Shown here: positions 43,927 to 57,098 of the stretch, one piece after another
How the letters are laid out: every line of letters starts with the position of its first letter
How positions within the stretch are numbered: the first letter of the stretch is position 1
From: Vermamoeba vermiformis
Taxonomy: Eukaryota > Tubulinea > Echinamoebida
Direction: 5' to 3'
DNA length: 64,000 bases
Assembly: GCA_045837725.1 (NCBI GenBank)
Contig: JBEWZL010000257.1
Span: forward strand, 1 to 64,000
Position numbers and translations under genes: made by a program
The notes under the pieces: generated by a model
Told to the model about the DNA's origin: nothing
Seen by the model: only the letters and a program-made list of their open reading frames with translations
Database searches by the model: none

Positions 43927-46900
43927 ATGAACAATATCACGGGTGCTGCTAATTTTTTGCGAGGTAAATTCCATCAGACCAAAGAGAATCTGCCTGGCGT
44001 TATTCGCGATGTATTCGAGCAAGACTCTTATGAAGGATCTTTTGAAGTCTCGTTGAAGTTGAGTAAGTACTTAATATTATGACGGTGTTGCAAAAAATAA
44101 CGGCATATCAATTATAAATGCCTCTAATAATTTAATCAATTTTTAACGAATTTTTAAAATGTTCAAATTTTTAAATTTCGGCATCCAGACCCAAACCCTT
44201 TGTTTTTTCCACTGATTAATGCTATTATTTAGAAAATGGAATTCAAACAAAATTTACGCTCGATTTTTCGAAGGAGCTGCGAAAGAACGACTACGATTTT
44301 TCGGAGCAAGCCCGTCTCGAATTAGGTTTATCGAGTATTGACGAAATATATCTTCAAACCGAAGAATTGAGCATCACTTCATTGCCTCCGCACGATTTGC
44401 GTTTAAAGTAAGTTTTTAAAGTCCTTCTTTGTAACTGAACTTCCTTTTTAGGAAAATGCCTTCATTCATCACAAAAATGACCAATCTTACATCTCTTCGT
44501 TTGGAAAATCATAAACTTGTATCATTGAGCCTTCAAACTCTTCAGCCACTGCAAAAATTAGAAAACTTGGCCTTGATCAACTGCGAGATCTGCGTACTTT
44601 CCGAACTGACGAAGATTAAACAGCTCAAAGTCCTCGATTTATCTTCTAATGCATTAGAGGAGCTTGTTTCTGACTTTGGTAAGCTTTTCCTACTTTTTGC
44701 CAACAATTACTAACGGTTCTATTTTTAGGCGAGATGAGCAATCTCGAAGTTCTAAATTTAGAAGACAACAAGTTGACCTTCGTCTTCAATAATATTAGCA
44801 AAGTCAACTTGCCCAACTTACGCGAGATTAATTTATCGAAGAACATGGTACGCTTTCATTTTTTGTTACCTCGGATCGAGATCTGACTTTGATTTTCAGC
44901 TTGGTACGCCATACGGATCGATCCCTGGCTTCTCGGGCAAATCTAATCAACTCCCGTCGTTCGAGTCACTGAAGAGCCTAAAGATCGTCGTAAGTTATTA
45001 TTTTGAAAGTCGATCCGGATCTGGCTATTAATCATGCATTGTAGATGCTCTCTAAAAACTACTATGAAGAGGTTCCATCGCAATTGATGCAATTAAGTAA
45101 ACTCGAAGAAGTTGCCATTGAAGACAACAAAATTAAAAAACTGCCGAAAAATCTCTCGGATCTTACCGCACTCACCAAATTGAACGTGAGCGGCAACAAG
45201 TTGCGATCGATCGGTGGTACGCATTGAAATTTCACTGAAATTCACATGCATTACTAAACCTCGTCGTTTTAGAGGCTTGCAACTGTCCCAATTTGATCTT
45301 CCTTGCCGCGGCAAACAACGAAATTGAAAAAATTCCCGAAGACATTGCCAAGTTAAAAGAGCTTCGTACTTTGAGTTTGGACAACAACAGAATTTCTGCA
45401 ATGCCCGATGCTCTGTTCACTTTGGTCTTATTGAACAAGCTTCATTTGAACGACAACAAAATCGAACAATTGCCGCTGAAAATTCAAAACTTGGTTAATT
45501 TGTTAGAATTTAACATTGCCGGAAACAAATTGCAAGATATTCCTACTGGTAAGCTCTATAATATTATATTCACTTTTGCGTATTAATCGTTAACTATTCT
45601 TTGCAGAAATTTCCGCTTTGAACAAGTTGCTCAAGTTGGATCTGTCAAATAACTCACTCAAAGGCCTTCCGTATGGCATTGGCAGTTTGACTCAGGTAAA
45701 AATGCAGAAAAAAAGCAATAGCAATGAACCGTTAATAATATTATTTTTATTAGCTTAAAGTTCTCGGCTTGACTGGCAACAAGTTGCAAATTATTCCTGC
45801 TACGTTCAGCAACATTCGTTTATTGACTGAGCTTACTGTCGCAAATATTATGGTGTATCACGGTACGAAACAAAGATGAACTAATTAGTGATCGTTTATT
45901 AATAACCAATCTTTGCAGATGCGTACAGTCAAATTCAAGCCAAGACTATCGATACCACGGCTTCGAAGAAAGACTCAGAAAAGAATATGACGCAATTAGT
46001 CGTATTGAGCAGAATGGCCATTCATCCAATGCTTATTTTCGCCTTAGCCTATGCTTCAGGAAAAGGTAACATTTTTTTCACGCGTCAATCAAAAAATCGT
46101 TAGTTATTTGAGACTAACCGAATTATTCCAGACAGCGAAAATTCCTCGGCTTTTGTTCAAGAAGGCGGCATTGACGAGTTGCTGCGTATTATCAAGTCGT
46201 CGGCTGACAAGGAGTTGCAGTACACTGCTATCAACTCGTTGAAATTGATGTCTATGAACGGCAAGTCAAACAAATATTAGCTCGTAAAAAAACCGAACTA
46301 ATTCCTGGCATTTTAGAGGAAATTAGCGATCGTGCCAAGACAATTATTCCCGTAAGAAAATTAAATCGTAAACACAATTGACGTAGTCTTAATTAATTAT
46401 GGAATTTAGAGCTTGTTAGAGGTTCTCGTCAACTTGGTGAAAACTTCAAAAGACAACGAGATTATTGCCAATGCATTAGACATATTTGGCAATCTCGTGC
46501 TGAGTGGTCAGTACAACTTATTATAATATTATCGATCGTTGTTAGGCTATCTAAACTCAGTATTTTTTTTCTTACCAGCTGATATTCGGGACGAAGCGCA
46601 TGCCAAGTACGGTCACGGATTCATCAGTGATTTGTTGTCGTCAGAGGTTCAATCGGTCCAAGAAGCTGCACGCAAAGCATTGGCTGCTTATGGCATTGTC
46701 GCATTCACTACAAAACCTGCGACAGGCAAGCGAGGCATCAGAATTCTTGGTAAGTTAACTTACTGGAAAAAAATTCCTAATTAGATTATCATTTTTTGAT
46801 TCGTTCGTTAGCTCTCGATGGCGGAGGTACCCGTGCTGTCGCAACAACGGAGATTTTGAAGGAGATTGAAGAAGCCACTGGCAAAAAGGTAACCAATAAC

Positions 46901-48095
46901 TTAAAAGGATCGGTTCTGACTAATTTTTCAGATTTACGAAATGTTCGATATGGTTGCTGGTGTATCAACCGGTGCGATTATTAGTCAGTTCTCGGCAATC
47001 AGAAAGTTGAACATGGAGCAGATCCAACAGAAATATCGAACACTGTGCACGGCCATCTTTTCAACCAAATCGAAAACTGACAAAGCGACTGACAGCTTCG
47101 TCAATAATAACAAGGCTTGGCAAAAGCTGGTCGGAATTAAGAGTTTGTTCAGAGTAAGGAGATTGCCTAATTAGGATGAAATTTCATTTTGACACGTGAT
47201 ATTTTTTCAGACGGGCTCGTTGTACAACAGTCAAAGTTACGAGAACATTTGTTTGGCCGAATGTGGTCCTGCGCGTATGATTGACACTGCAGCCACGACA
47301 GATGTCAAAGTCTTGTTCATTACAACGTCCGTCAGTTACGTGCCACTGGAGCCACGTGTCATCAGAAACTACAACTTGCCGCCTGGTGTCACTTCGAAGT
47401 ATATCGGTGACGCTAACTGGCCTGGATGGTACGCACATTTGTATACTTTTGTACCTCATTGCATTAATTCTTTTCGTTCAGGCTCGGAGTTCGTGCTTCC
47501 AGTGCGGCACCGCCATACTTTGAAGAGTGCAAGGTCAGCAACGAGACGTTTGTTGACGGAGGTCTCGTGATCAACAACCCAACGGCTGTAGCCATTCATG
47601 AAGCTAAGCTGTTGTGGCCTGACAGACCGATCGATTTGGTGCTGTCTCTCGGAACAGGTAAAAAATTTGTGCAAAGTTTGGCTAATGTGCTAACATTTCC
47701 TTTTTAGGTAAACCACCTCGCACTGAAGTCAAGGACAAGAACTTCTATCTCACAATGGCTAATGCGCTCGTGGATTCTGCTACTGAAATTGACAAGTAAG
47801 ATCCAATTCGTGAAAATCGCTTGCCATAAAAGGAAATTAATCTTTGTTTTCAGAACGCACCAAATAGTCGAAACATTTATGCCTGCAAACACTTACTTCC
47901 GATTCCAATTTGCTAACCCAGCGTTTTCGTGCGATTTGGTAAGTCCTGGTTAAAAATAGCCGCGATGACTTATTATCGTTGTAGGACGAAACTAATGCAA
48001 AGAAATTGGATGCTATGCAAACAGCAGCACGAGATTTCTTGGCTGAGAACAAGGCGAGCTTTGACGCTGTCGTGAAAATTTTGTCGCAAGAATAG
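43927..48095 (+). CDS. LRR-armadillo-patatin phospholipase
   Basis: The start is ATG 43927, and more than 15 short exons join in frame to the stop at 48093. The N-terminal third has leucine-rich repeats (for example [20 protein letters not shown] and [15 protein letters not shown]). The middle has armadillo-like helices ([47 protein letters not shown]). The C-terminal third is a patatin domain: oxyanion [12 protein letters not shown], nucleophile elbow [10 protein letters not shown] (GxSxG), and catalytic Asp in [16 protein letters not shown]. All catalytic motifs are present. The LRR-ARM-patatin order is like the plant phospholipase A I group. It probably hydrolyses membrane glycerolipids or lysolipids, perhaps under control by LRR-bound partners. 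The gene ends 37 bp from the convergent beta-propeller gene. Confidence 0.9.
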
Positions 48096-48131
48096 AAACG
48101 GCAGACTTTTTTTTTACATAATACAATTGAG

Positions 48132-49880
48132 TTAATACTTGGTGTTAATCGATAATTTCTCGAATAAAGACTCGGGTAGTATATCTTGTAGTTCAATTGG
48201 GTGCCAGTTATCCTTGTTCTTGCGGATGTGTTTCAAACAGAGTTCGGTGAGGGTACCAACGCCTTTCAGTTTCAATGAAAGTAATTGGCCTAAAGGTTTC
48301 TTCTCATCTTCTTCCCTGCGCGTCCTTTTATTATTAGCCTTAGCTGCCTAAAATAGCTATTTTTTCAATTCTTACCATGCCTCCGTGGTGCTAAAAGTCA
48401 CGTATAAATTGTTGCCGTCAGGTGAAAAGTCAAGTCCTGTGTTACGAAAAGGTGCTTTGGAACCAGTTTCTTGCGGCATAGTGAACTTTTGGACTATTTG
48501 AAAGGTCGTATAATCAACAATATAAACGTGACCAACATTAGCAGCCGCGTAAGCCATGAGTTTCTGAGAATTTGGATGAAATTTCACGTTCTCTATCGCA
48601 TGAATTCTCCAGTATTCCTCTTCGTCTTCCTTAAGCACTTGTGGAACTCCGTAAGTGGCTACTAATTGAATGTCCAGATCGTTGTTTGACTCCACTTTGA
48701 ACGAGAATAAATAGACTTCCCCATGCTCGCAAGATACTGCAAAGCACGATTCATCCGGGGCCCAGTGAGCTGTGTGACAATTACCTAAATTTGGCGAGTT
48801 AGTGTTATTACCATATAAGGAAATATTACGACAAGGACCTACCTAGCACACCAAAAGTTTTACGTATTTTATAAATACACCTGCCGTTTTCAGGCACTAT
48901 TTCATACACATAAATCTGAGCCAATAATGAGTACTATTTTCCGCTAATTAAATTGTTAATACGTACTTGTTGTTTATCGCCGATCGCAACCATGAATCTG
49001 TTCGAAGGAGAAACCTATTGATTTAAATGATTAAATTATCCACAATAATTTTATATTTTAGATCTTACGCCGACGCCTCCTGCACATGTTTTGTAAGCGA
49101 CAAGTGGCACCGGAATTGCGTGAACGAGTTGTAAACTTTCAACTTCGAATGCTAATTTGCGTCGTTAGTAATTATAATAGTTTCGTTATTAACATACTTT
49201 TTATGGCAAGGTTCCAAGAATTTAGAGCAACTACAACGTAATCTTTGCCGTCGTATTGGTAAAAGCTGAATCCGTTCACCATTTCGTACGCCTCTGATTT
49301 GCTTATTTGAGAAACTCTAATTATGAGGTCAATATTGTGCCGAAATATATAAGTCTGAGTATAAACCGAATGTATGTAATGTTGACTTACTGTAAGGATC
49401 CCAAAGTTAACCTCGATATCGTTCCTTCCATATCGCCAAAAAATACATAATTTTTGTGTGCTTTAATGGCTGTTAACGGATTGTAATTAACGGTGTTTGA
49501 CATATCGCAAAGCACGCGAATCTGAATTAATTTGGATCAGAAAAATCTCAGAATAACCAAAATAAATTAATTTATTAATTTACCTTCTTTTGTTCTCGAT
49601 TAAATTCTAAAATTTTATCCGTTCCACAAATAAATAAGCAGTCAGGATAAAGCGGTGTGCAAGTTATTCGATCTCGCAATTGACTGTGTCCTTGGAGCCC
49701 TTCGTAGATATCATAAATATATTCGCACACATTTGGCTCTTTAAACACTAATGGCTCGAAGAAATCTTGCGGATCTTCCGTTTCAATTTTTCTTTCTTTC
49801 GTGATAGGCCTTACATCCACAAGATTTAGCTCTGCTGGTGGACCTACTGGTTGAACAATCACTTGTGCAGCTTGTTCCAT
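48132..49880 (-). CDS. beta-propeller (WD40-like) protein, function unknown
   Basis: The start is ATG 49880 (MEQAAQVIVQPVGPPAE). Exons give repeated propeller-like blades: DRITCTPLYPDCLFICGTDK, LTAIKAHKNYVFFGDMEGT, FYQYDGKDYVVVALN, SPSNRFMVAIGDKQ, HWAPDESCFAVSCEHGEVY and LDFSPDGNNLYVTFS. A basic linker (KANNKRTRREEDEKKP) leads to a C-terminal helical piece, VGTLTELCLKHIRKNKDNW then PIELQDILPESLFEKL. This LCLKHI-LPESL tail recalls the short leucine-rich motif found in some ubiquitin-ligase adaptors. That is inference. The gene is divergent from an F-box propeller gene starting 180 bp away. Confidence 0.7.
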
Positions 49881-50060
49881 CAAATAATCTTGTATGGGTG
49901 TGAGTTGTGATTTTTATCGTAAATGGGACGTGTCACGAAGAAAAGGAAGCGTATCAAAAAAAAATTGAATTCGAGCCACAGGCGTCAACATTGCAACGTA
50001 AAATTGACTGTAATACCTCACGGAAACATAAGCAATTGACTTAGTCTAGTGCACGTGCAA
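49881..50060. promoter_or_regulatory. short bidirectional promoter between two propeller genes
   Basis: 180 bp separates the divergent starts. No box was assigned. Confidence 0.45.
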
Positions 50061-52618
50061 ATGGAGGAAGACGGAATGTAAGATCTCGATTTTCGGAACG
50101 GACTTTAAATAACAATTATATTAGGGCCGGCATATTGTCACTGCCATATGATGCAATTACTTTAATACTACAGTGGCTCTCTATGAATGACCTGGGCCGC
50201 GCTGCATCCGTGAACAAATTATTTGGGACGCTCAGCAATCAGAATTTGGTTTGGAAGGTAAGGTTTACGTTCTAATTAAATTATTGAATACATAAATAAT
50301 ATTTTAAAAAATTATTTTGCACAACGATAAGAATTTTTTGAGATCCAGGATGTTTACTTCTGGAGCTTTGAACGACATCCAATAACATTATTTATAGCAC
50401 CGATATTTCGTGGACTATAAGGTCAAATCGATGAATTATGACGGCAGCTGGAAAGATCTGTACAAGAAAATGCAGCCAATGATCAATTTGAAGAATAAAT
50501 CGTAAGTAACAGCGCGATGGCATTAATAATTGAAAATATTAATAAATATATTTAGGTTTGTATATAGAGTGACTAGCAAGTCATTTCGAATGCCTAGACA
50601 AAACGCTACAATTATGGCGGATTGGCACAGCAGTCAAAATGTTGCTGTAGTACATTGGACGCAATACAATCGAGGGTAAAATACTAGTAATCATATATAT
50701 GAATAGTATAATAATATTTTTGGGCTTAGATCTTACGCTGAGAACGATTTATTGTCGACGGAGTTAATGGATCTGAACAATTTATCATACACGCCGATTA
50801 AATCCACCTTGCCGCGAATGAGTTATATTCCAGTAGGCAATTATTTTGCTGGATTTAGGAAGGGCAACAGTGCTGGCACTGGTACAGTTTATATTTTCAA
50901 AAGAGAACTGGATTTGCCTGGCACCCCGTTATATGTCCTACGTAAGTTTATTTTTAGCCTATAAATAATTAATATAGCATAATTATTTATATTTATGCGG
51001 ATTTAGGTCGCGAAAAAGACGGCAGAAGACCAAATCTGTCGACTGAAGGAAAATATCTGATGCATTATTCCGTGACACTGAATCGGTACGGCGAACATTT
51101 TATCAATTTTATTTTAATTACTAAATTTGGAAATGTTTACAGTGCTATGGATATTGGAATCCACGTCTCAGCAAAAATTTATGATTTCGAAGCCTCGGGC
51201 GATACTCCGATAGCTACCTTTTCCTTTTATGGCAATGTTTGGCAGTTCACGGAAGATTACATCATTCATACGAGAACGGGAGACTATTCTAACGAAGTAC
51301 GAGTGTTTGAGTGGCGAAAGGTAAACTCTAAAAAAAATATTTATTTCTATTATTATTTCCTTATTTATCGTTTTAGGTCAAAGGTGTCGTCGATGACAAA
51401 GACGATATGGTGTTTCTTCATGATCATACAATTAAGTGTGTAGCGATTCACGATCACAAAGTAAGTTTTGACCATTCACCGTTCGTGCATCGGATTAACC
51501 ACGCTATGCTTAGTTATTGTGCTATAGTGTGGAAGGACCATGCTATTTGACACTATGGGATATTAAAACGCAAAAAAAGATCAAACAGTTTGCCACGTTT
51601 CCGTTAGTCAAATGTCGGGTAAGTTTATTGCAGTAAAAGTCGATCAATACTAAGTTTATTACTATAGGGCGTCTCATTAGCCTATATAAACAGCTTTTGT
51701 TATATTGGCTTGAAGAGAACGCAAGACGTTTGGAAACATGCTTTTTTCGATCTGGATCGAGAAGATCTGGTCCGAGTGTTCGAGCTTGACGGAGAATTTT
51801 CTTCAATATTGCCACTAGAAGACGAGAATAATATATTTTCTGGCAAATTTTTGGTTACTACGACCGAGAACGATGGAATTTTGGATCTTTGTCACCCGTT
51901 GATGGCTCATACTTTTGACGTCCTGATTATCCCAACAACGATAGAAAACTTAACAAATCTTGATGCAGACACACTAGCCCGGCACTCAGTCACATTTGGA
52001 CAAATGGTAGCGGAGTTTACTACTATCTGTCAATGCCCGAATAGCTTGTACTTGGACTCGCACGTGGTATACCTTGAGCCCAAAAAGAAACGGTACGTAG
52101 CCGGAAAGTTATTTATTACAATTTATTTGTTCATGAAATGCAATATTATTGCTTTTAAAAAGACAATGGATATTCGACTGCATGAATTTTAGTTCGCAAT
52201 TATTTTTTTCCCGTTATTTCTGCAATCAGTACGGACGGCGAATTAATGTCACTTATTTAGATATACGCTGATTTTCAATGGTAAACATGCGGGAGAGCCA
52301 TCACCTGGTGTCACAAACTGGATTCGAAAATCATCGATAGAACATTATCGTAACACACCAGTCCAAGGCCTTGAATTTGGTTTAGATCCCGCTAAGAAGC
52401 CACAGGCGCCTCGCTTTATGTAAGTATTAGTAGATCATTTAAAACTTTATTTAGAAACTTATGTACGTCTTTGCAGCTGGCGCCGAAACAATCCCGATTC
52501 TCCTTCGGCAGCAGGACTAACAGTGTACGGCCCTTGCGTTTTGATGAAAGAAGTGTGGACTGAAGCCCACGGCTTTGTGCCAAAAACGATTGGAAAGAAA
52601 TTTCGATTTGATGTGTGA
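50061..52618 (+). CDS. F-box protein with beta-propeller-like C-terminal region
   Basis: Exon 1 (MEEDGM) joins at a 44-bp intron to an F-box: AGILSLPYDAITLILQWLSM then NDLGRAASVNKLFGTLS and LVWK. A long region follows with SWKDLYKKMQ, FRMPRQNATIMADWHSSQNV, SYIPVGNYFAGFRKGNSA, HYSVTLNRYGEHFINFILIT, IYDFEASGDTPIATFSFYGN and WDIKTQKKIKQF. It looks like an irregular beta-propeller of weak WD-type strands. A C-terminal region (VWTEAHGFVPKTIGKKFRFD) ends at the stop 52616-52618. F-box plus propeller is the layout of substrate-receptor subunits of SCF ligases, so that is the likely role. The second and third introns are about 50-130 bp. Confidence 0.75.
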
Positions 52619-52713
52619 CACACGTAAACGATCGCATGATTACCAAAAGTGGAATCCGACCTCTGCGTAAGAGTACTTTACTATTTTCTTGAATTGAATA
52701 ACAACGAGGCAAC

Positions 52714-53010
52714 ATTCCGTTGAACCAAAAGCTCGAATGGTTGATTGGCATCAGCAAAGGACTGTCACATCTTCATTCAAACAACATTGTTCATCGTGAC
52801 GTTGCTGCAAGAAACGTGTTGCTGCATCAGAACGAAGCGAAACTGACAGACTTTGGTATGTCACGCATTGTGGATGATGAACAACAACGAGGCACAACCA
52901 AATCTGAACTTGGACCCATTCGATGATGTCTCCTGAGTCACTCAAGCGCAAAGAATACTCCACCAAATCCGATGTTTGGTCGTTTGAGCAATCGCTCAAG
53001 CCACAAGTTC
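52714..53010 (+). pseudogene. fragment of a tyrosine kinase domain, third copy of the cluster
   Basis: From about 52714 the sequence is near-identical to the kinase exons at 56120-56369 and 59788-60060. It has IPLNQKLEWLIGISKGLSHL, IVHRDVAARNVLLHQNEAKL and DFGMSRIVDDEQQRGTTK. Relative to the copies at 53432 and 57099, one base is missing after CCCATTCGATG. That shifts the frame and gives an early stop near 52925. Matching sequence then continues to GATGTTTGGTCGTTTG and fades into a shortened version of the next segment by about 53010. There is no ectodomain, TM segment or P-loop, so this is a partial duplicate. It lacks the intron that the copy at 53432 has at this site. Confidence 0.85.
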
Positions 53011-53431
53011 GTAGGTTTTTCGGAATAATCGTAAGCAAGAATCACTTATACTTACTTTGGTATTATAGTGAGCGATCCAACAACTGGCACACTAGTGTTA
53101 ATAGGTCGGGTTAACTTGCGCACGTCCGCGCTCGAATATCGGAAGAAATTTCAAAGCTAGAAAATTTTTTAACTTGTGATTCGAAAATTGTCGCTTGAAA
53201 ACACGAAAAATCTTATTGTTATAATTATCGCTTTCGAGAAAAAGGAGCTACACGTAAGTAGCCTAAATAATTTGCAAACACAAAAGTAACGCAGTATACA
53301 GGTTAGTTATTCCACTACACGTTACCAACTGCTCTTCGTGTAGTTCAGTACTGAATATTTTGATCAGCAACGGTATTGTACGTATTAAATATTTTTTAAA
53401 CTTTTTTCTGATTCATTTTTTGATTTTAGCG

Positions 53432-56400
53432 ATGCAGATCGACTGTTGTTTCTGCATTCTAGCTGTACTCGTTAGTGTGATGGCTCAAGATGTGCTGAAG
53501 AACGAGCTTTTGCTATCATCTCCTCGATCGGCATTCACATCTATTGAAGTAGATGGCAAGATCTATTTTGCTGGCGGATTCGAAAATGCCGATCGGGCCT
53601 CCTCCACAATCGATGTATTCGATATAGCCACACAAACATGGAACAGTACACTACAGCTCTCTGAACCTCGTGCATTCATCACTCCAGCAGTTGTTCCTCC
53701 GCACATGTACTTCGTTGGTGGAAGACGTTTTGACTTCGAAACTGATGCTTATCTTTACAATTCTGGGCCTCCACAAGAGTTAAATAGGATTTTAAAGCCT
53801 AATTTGAAAGATCCACAGCACGTATCGATTCACGGAACAACTTTGTTTGTGCTCGGATCGTTTCAAGCGGAGTTTATGGATCTGACGAACACGACCGCTG
53901 GATGGTCACCTAAAGAAGACCTTGATCGTGTCTATCAAAGAATAGCAGGCGGAGTCAAGTTTAGCCACGAGAACTTGATTTTCATGTTTGGAGGTGTCAA
54001 CGTGTCATCACGTCAACCACTCACTGATGCTTGGTTCTTCGACATTGACTCATCGAACCTGACTCACTATGAGAACGTGATCAATCCAATTGGCTTCATT
54101 GGCAGCGACGAGTACTCTTACTCGGTAACCAATGATGTTATGTCAGTGTGGACGAGAAGTGGAGATGTCATTCTGTTCAACATCGAGACTTCCAAGTGGC
54201 TCAATCTTACAATTGACGACGTCAATAACGTCATCAGCGTGCCTGGCTTCACATTCATAATACAGTCTAATGGCTACTTCACCGTTGATTGGACCAAACC
54301 AACTGCGGAACCTTTCTTCACATCGCTTGGATCGATCGTTCACACACTTGGCTATGAAGATCAAGCAGCGTTCATCTACAACGAGCGCGCTGGTGATACT
54401 AAAATGCAATGCACTTCTAATGGCACGTGGACTACGATTAGCATAGCTCAATCAATAGAAAAGGTTTCGTTTGCCACGACTTGGCCGTCACATGGCTCAG
54501 TCTTTGCAATCGATCAAGGTTTCTATCTGCTCAGCAACTGCAATGTGACCTACGTTCCTCGAGAACGAATCCAGTCCATTGTTGTCTCGGATCCATCAGA
54601 TCTGCTCTACGTGCTAGTCGGAACAGCTTCAATCACCACTTATGACATTCAAATCTACAATTCAACGCTTGTTAATGTGGATTCAAAGACCGTCCCGCAG
54701 ATCCGGCCGGATCTCTGCTTTGACAACTTGTTGATTGACTTCACGAATTCCGTGGCAGTGTCAGTTGACACGTCGCTTTCAGTCGAATTTTTCAACGGAA
54801 TGTTTGGTACTGGTACTCTATGGGCAGTGCAAGGCGAGTACTTTGTTGCAGTCATAGCGCGACCTTCCTCGGCCTATTTCTCTACTAAAATGGACATATA
54901 CAACTACAAGAACAACACGTGGATGGACCCGGCGACTGTATCAATCGGCCAACTTAATCCAAATTTCAACCAAGTATTCAATGTGGACGGAGTTCTTGGA
55001 TTAATTGCATCTGATAGAATGCTGAAATTTAACATAACGACTTACAATTGGACTGAAGAACCATTACCAACTGCTGGCAGAGCCAGTCTTCCATCAATGG
55101 CAATTAGCCCTGTGGTTGTCGAAGTCAATGGCACTGCGTACACAACAACGAGTTTTGTTCTGCTGAGGATATTTGCAGATGGTGTTCGAGACTCAGTTTT
55201 GATCAATGACGAGCACAATCCAACGCAAATTATTCATCATAAAGCCACCAATCAGCTCTTTATTTCAACGTACCAAAGTAGGATCTACACGTGGGACATT
55301 GACAATCGGAACCAAGATGTCTTCTTGTTCCCGAGACAGAACGAACCCGAATTGGTCATTGCGACGAGCGGAAACTTTCTCTTGACTAGTGCAACCTCAT
55401 CGGAGCAGTTTGATTATTGTGACTTGTCGTCCTCAGGGTGGGGCAATGTGACAGGTGTCAACAACTACTTTCGTCCAGCAACGATGCGAAGCTTCACTTT
55501 CAACGGCACAGATCTCATTCTGACTGCTGGTGGTCAGGACAAAGCGTTTAATTTTTACACGGACTCAGTCAGGTTGTTCGACATTAGCTTGTTACAAGCG
55601 CTTCCTGCACCTCCGAGTGCACCATTCGCTGCAGTAGCCAGTCCCGATGAGCACGCTACAGATAATACAACGCTGATTGTTGCAATTGTAGTGCCTGTTG
55701 GTACTGTGTTTATCGGCGGTGGTTTGTTGGCGTTCTTCTTGATCAGAAGACACAAGAAACGGAAGAGTCGCGGCACTCCAATGTCAACTATCGGTCTCCA
55801 AAGTCAATACGGACAATGGTTCATTCCGTTCTCTGATCTCACATTCCACGAGCAACTCGGACAAGGAGGAAGTGGTCAAGTGTTCAAAGGCAGTTGGAAG
55901 AATACATCAGTGGCACTCAAACTGAGCATGACTCAAGCGAACAACAGTGTGATCAGTGAACTCTCGCTGATGATGCAACTTCGACCTCATCCCAATGTGG
56001 TGCAACTTCTTGGCTTCAGTGTGCATCCAGAGACAGACAGCATCGTGTTGGTGCTCGAGTACTGCAATCAAGGTGCGTTGGATGAGATCTTGTTCAATGA
56101 CAAAACATCGATTCCGTTGAAACAAAAACTGGAATGGTTGATTGGCATCAGCAAAGGACTGTCACATCTTCACTCAAACAACATTGTTCATCGTGACGTT
56201 GCTGCAAGAAATGTGTTGCTGCATCAGAACGAAGCGAAACTGACAGACTTTGGCATGTCACGCATTGTGGATGATGAACAACAACGAGGCACAACCAAAT
56301 CAGAACTTGGACCCATTCGATGGATGTCTCCTGAGTCACTCAAGCGCAAGGAGTACTCTACTAAGTCAGGTAACAATTGGCAAACAAACTTGTGAATATT

Positions 56401-56672
56401 CGTTTACTCATCCATGCACTGTGTTAGACGTTTGGTCGTTTGGAATCGTCGCTTACGAGATCCTTGCTCAACAAGAGCCTCACGCGGACGCTGACCCAAT
56501 CCAAATTGGTCAAGAGATTCGTGACTCAGGGCTGACACCTCACCTTCCTGACACGTGTCCAAGTGAACTCGCATCGGTGATCAAGAGCTGTTGGCACATG
56601 GAACCATCACAACGACCAAACTCTGAACATATCGTCTCCCAGCTTGAAAGCGTGTTGGCCGTTCTTCAGTGA
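53432..56672 (+). CDS. kelch-type ectodomain receptor tyrosine kinase, copy 1
   Basis: The start is ATG 53432 (MQIDCCFCILAVLVSVMAQ), directly after a TTTTAG acceptor, so the leader carries an intron. The ectodomain (~720 residues) begins with kelch-type repeats (FTSIEVDGKIYFAGGFENAD, SSTIDVFDIATQTW, ITPAVVPPHMYFVGGRRFDF) and has many N-glycosylation sites. A TM helix (LIVAIVVPVGTVFIGGGLLA) near residue 745 is followed by RRHKKRK. The kinase begins near 800: GQGGSGQVF, VALK, HRDVAARN near 919, DFG, and GPIRWMSPESLKRK in the P+1 loop. HRDxAARN and PIRWM are tyrosine-kinase type. The activation loop has no tyrosine. One intron (56370-56427, 58 bp) splits the kinase domain. The product is 1060 residues. 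Confidence 0.9.
56370..56427 (+). other. copy-specific intron in the kinase domain
   Basis: The 58-bp GT-AG intron follows TCAG in copy 1. Copy 2 (57099) reads straight through TCCGATGTTTGGTCG at the same codons, as does the fragment at 52714-53010. Confidence 0.85.
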
Positions 56673-57098
56673 AGGAGTACGTCTAGCGAATCACACGTGC
56701 GTTTGGAATAAGATTTTCTTTTCGTTCTTCTAACGCAGCATTTAGACGTTTTCCGTTTGACGTCAAAGTAAACAAAAATTTTGAAGAGCTGGTAGTTTGT
56801 ATACACATATTCGAAAATATCGGCGGAGATTTCGTATCGCACGTGACGCGGTGAATCAACGATAATTAATTGACAACACTTGCAATCGTATTATATTTAC
56901 TTTGGCAATACCAATCGCTATAGTGCACGTAGGTGAGTAAATTAAATTGGATAAATACGATAAATAATCGTTAACGACAGGATTTGTGAATTCAGAAGTG
57001 GCTGCTGCTTCTTATTTTAATTGAGCCAAGATACGCGACATCATTGTTAGTACTAATTAATTAAATGAATTTAATCTGATTCATTTTTTGATTTAGCG
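56673..57098. promoter_or_regulatory. promoter and leader-intron region between the kinase genes
   Basis: About 426 bp. A GTGAGT donor at about 56932 and the TTTAG acceptor at about 57096 fit a leader intron for copy 2. No other feature was recognised. Confidence 0.45.
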
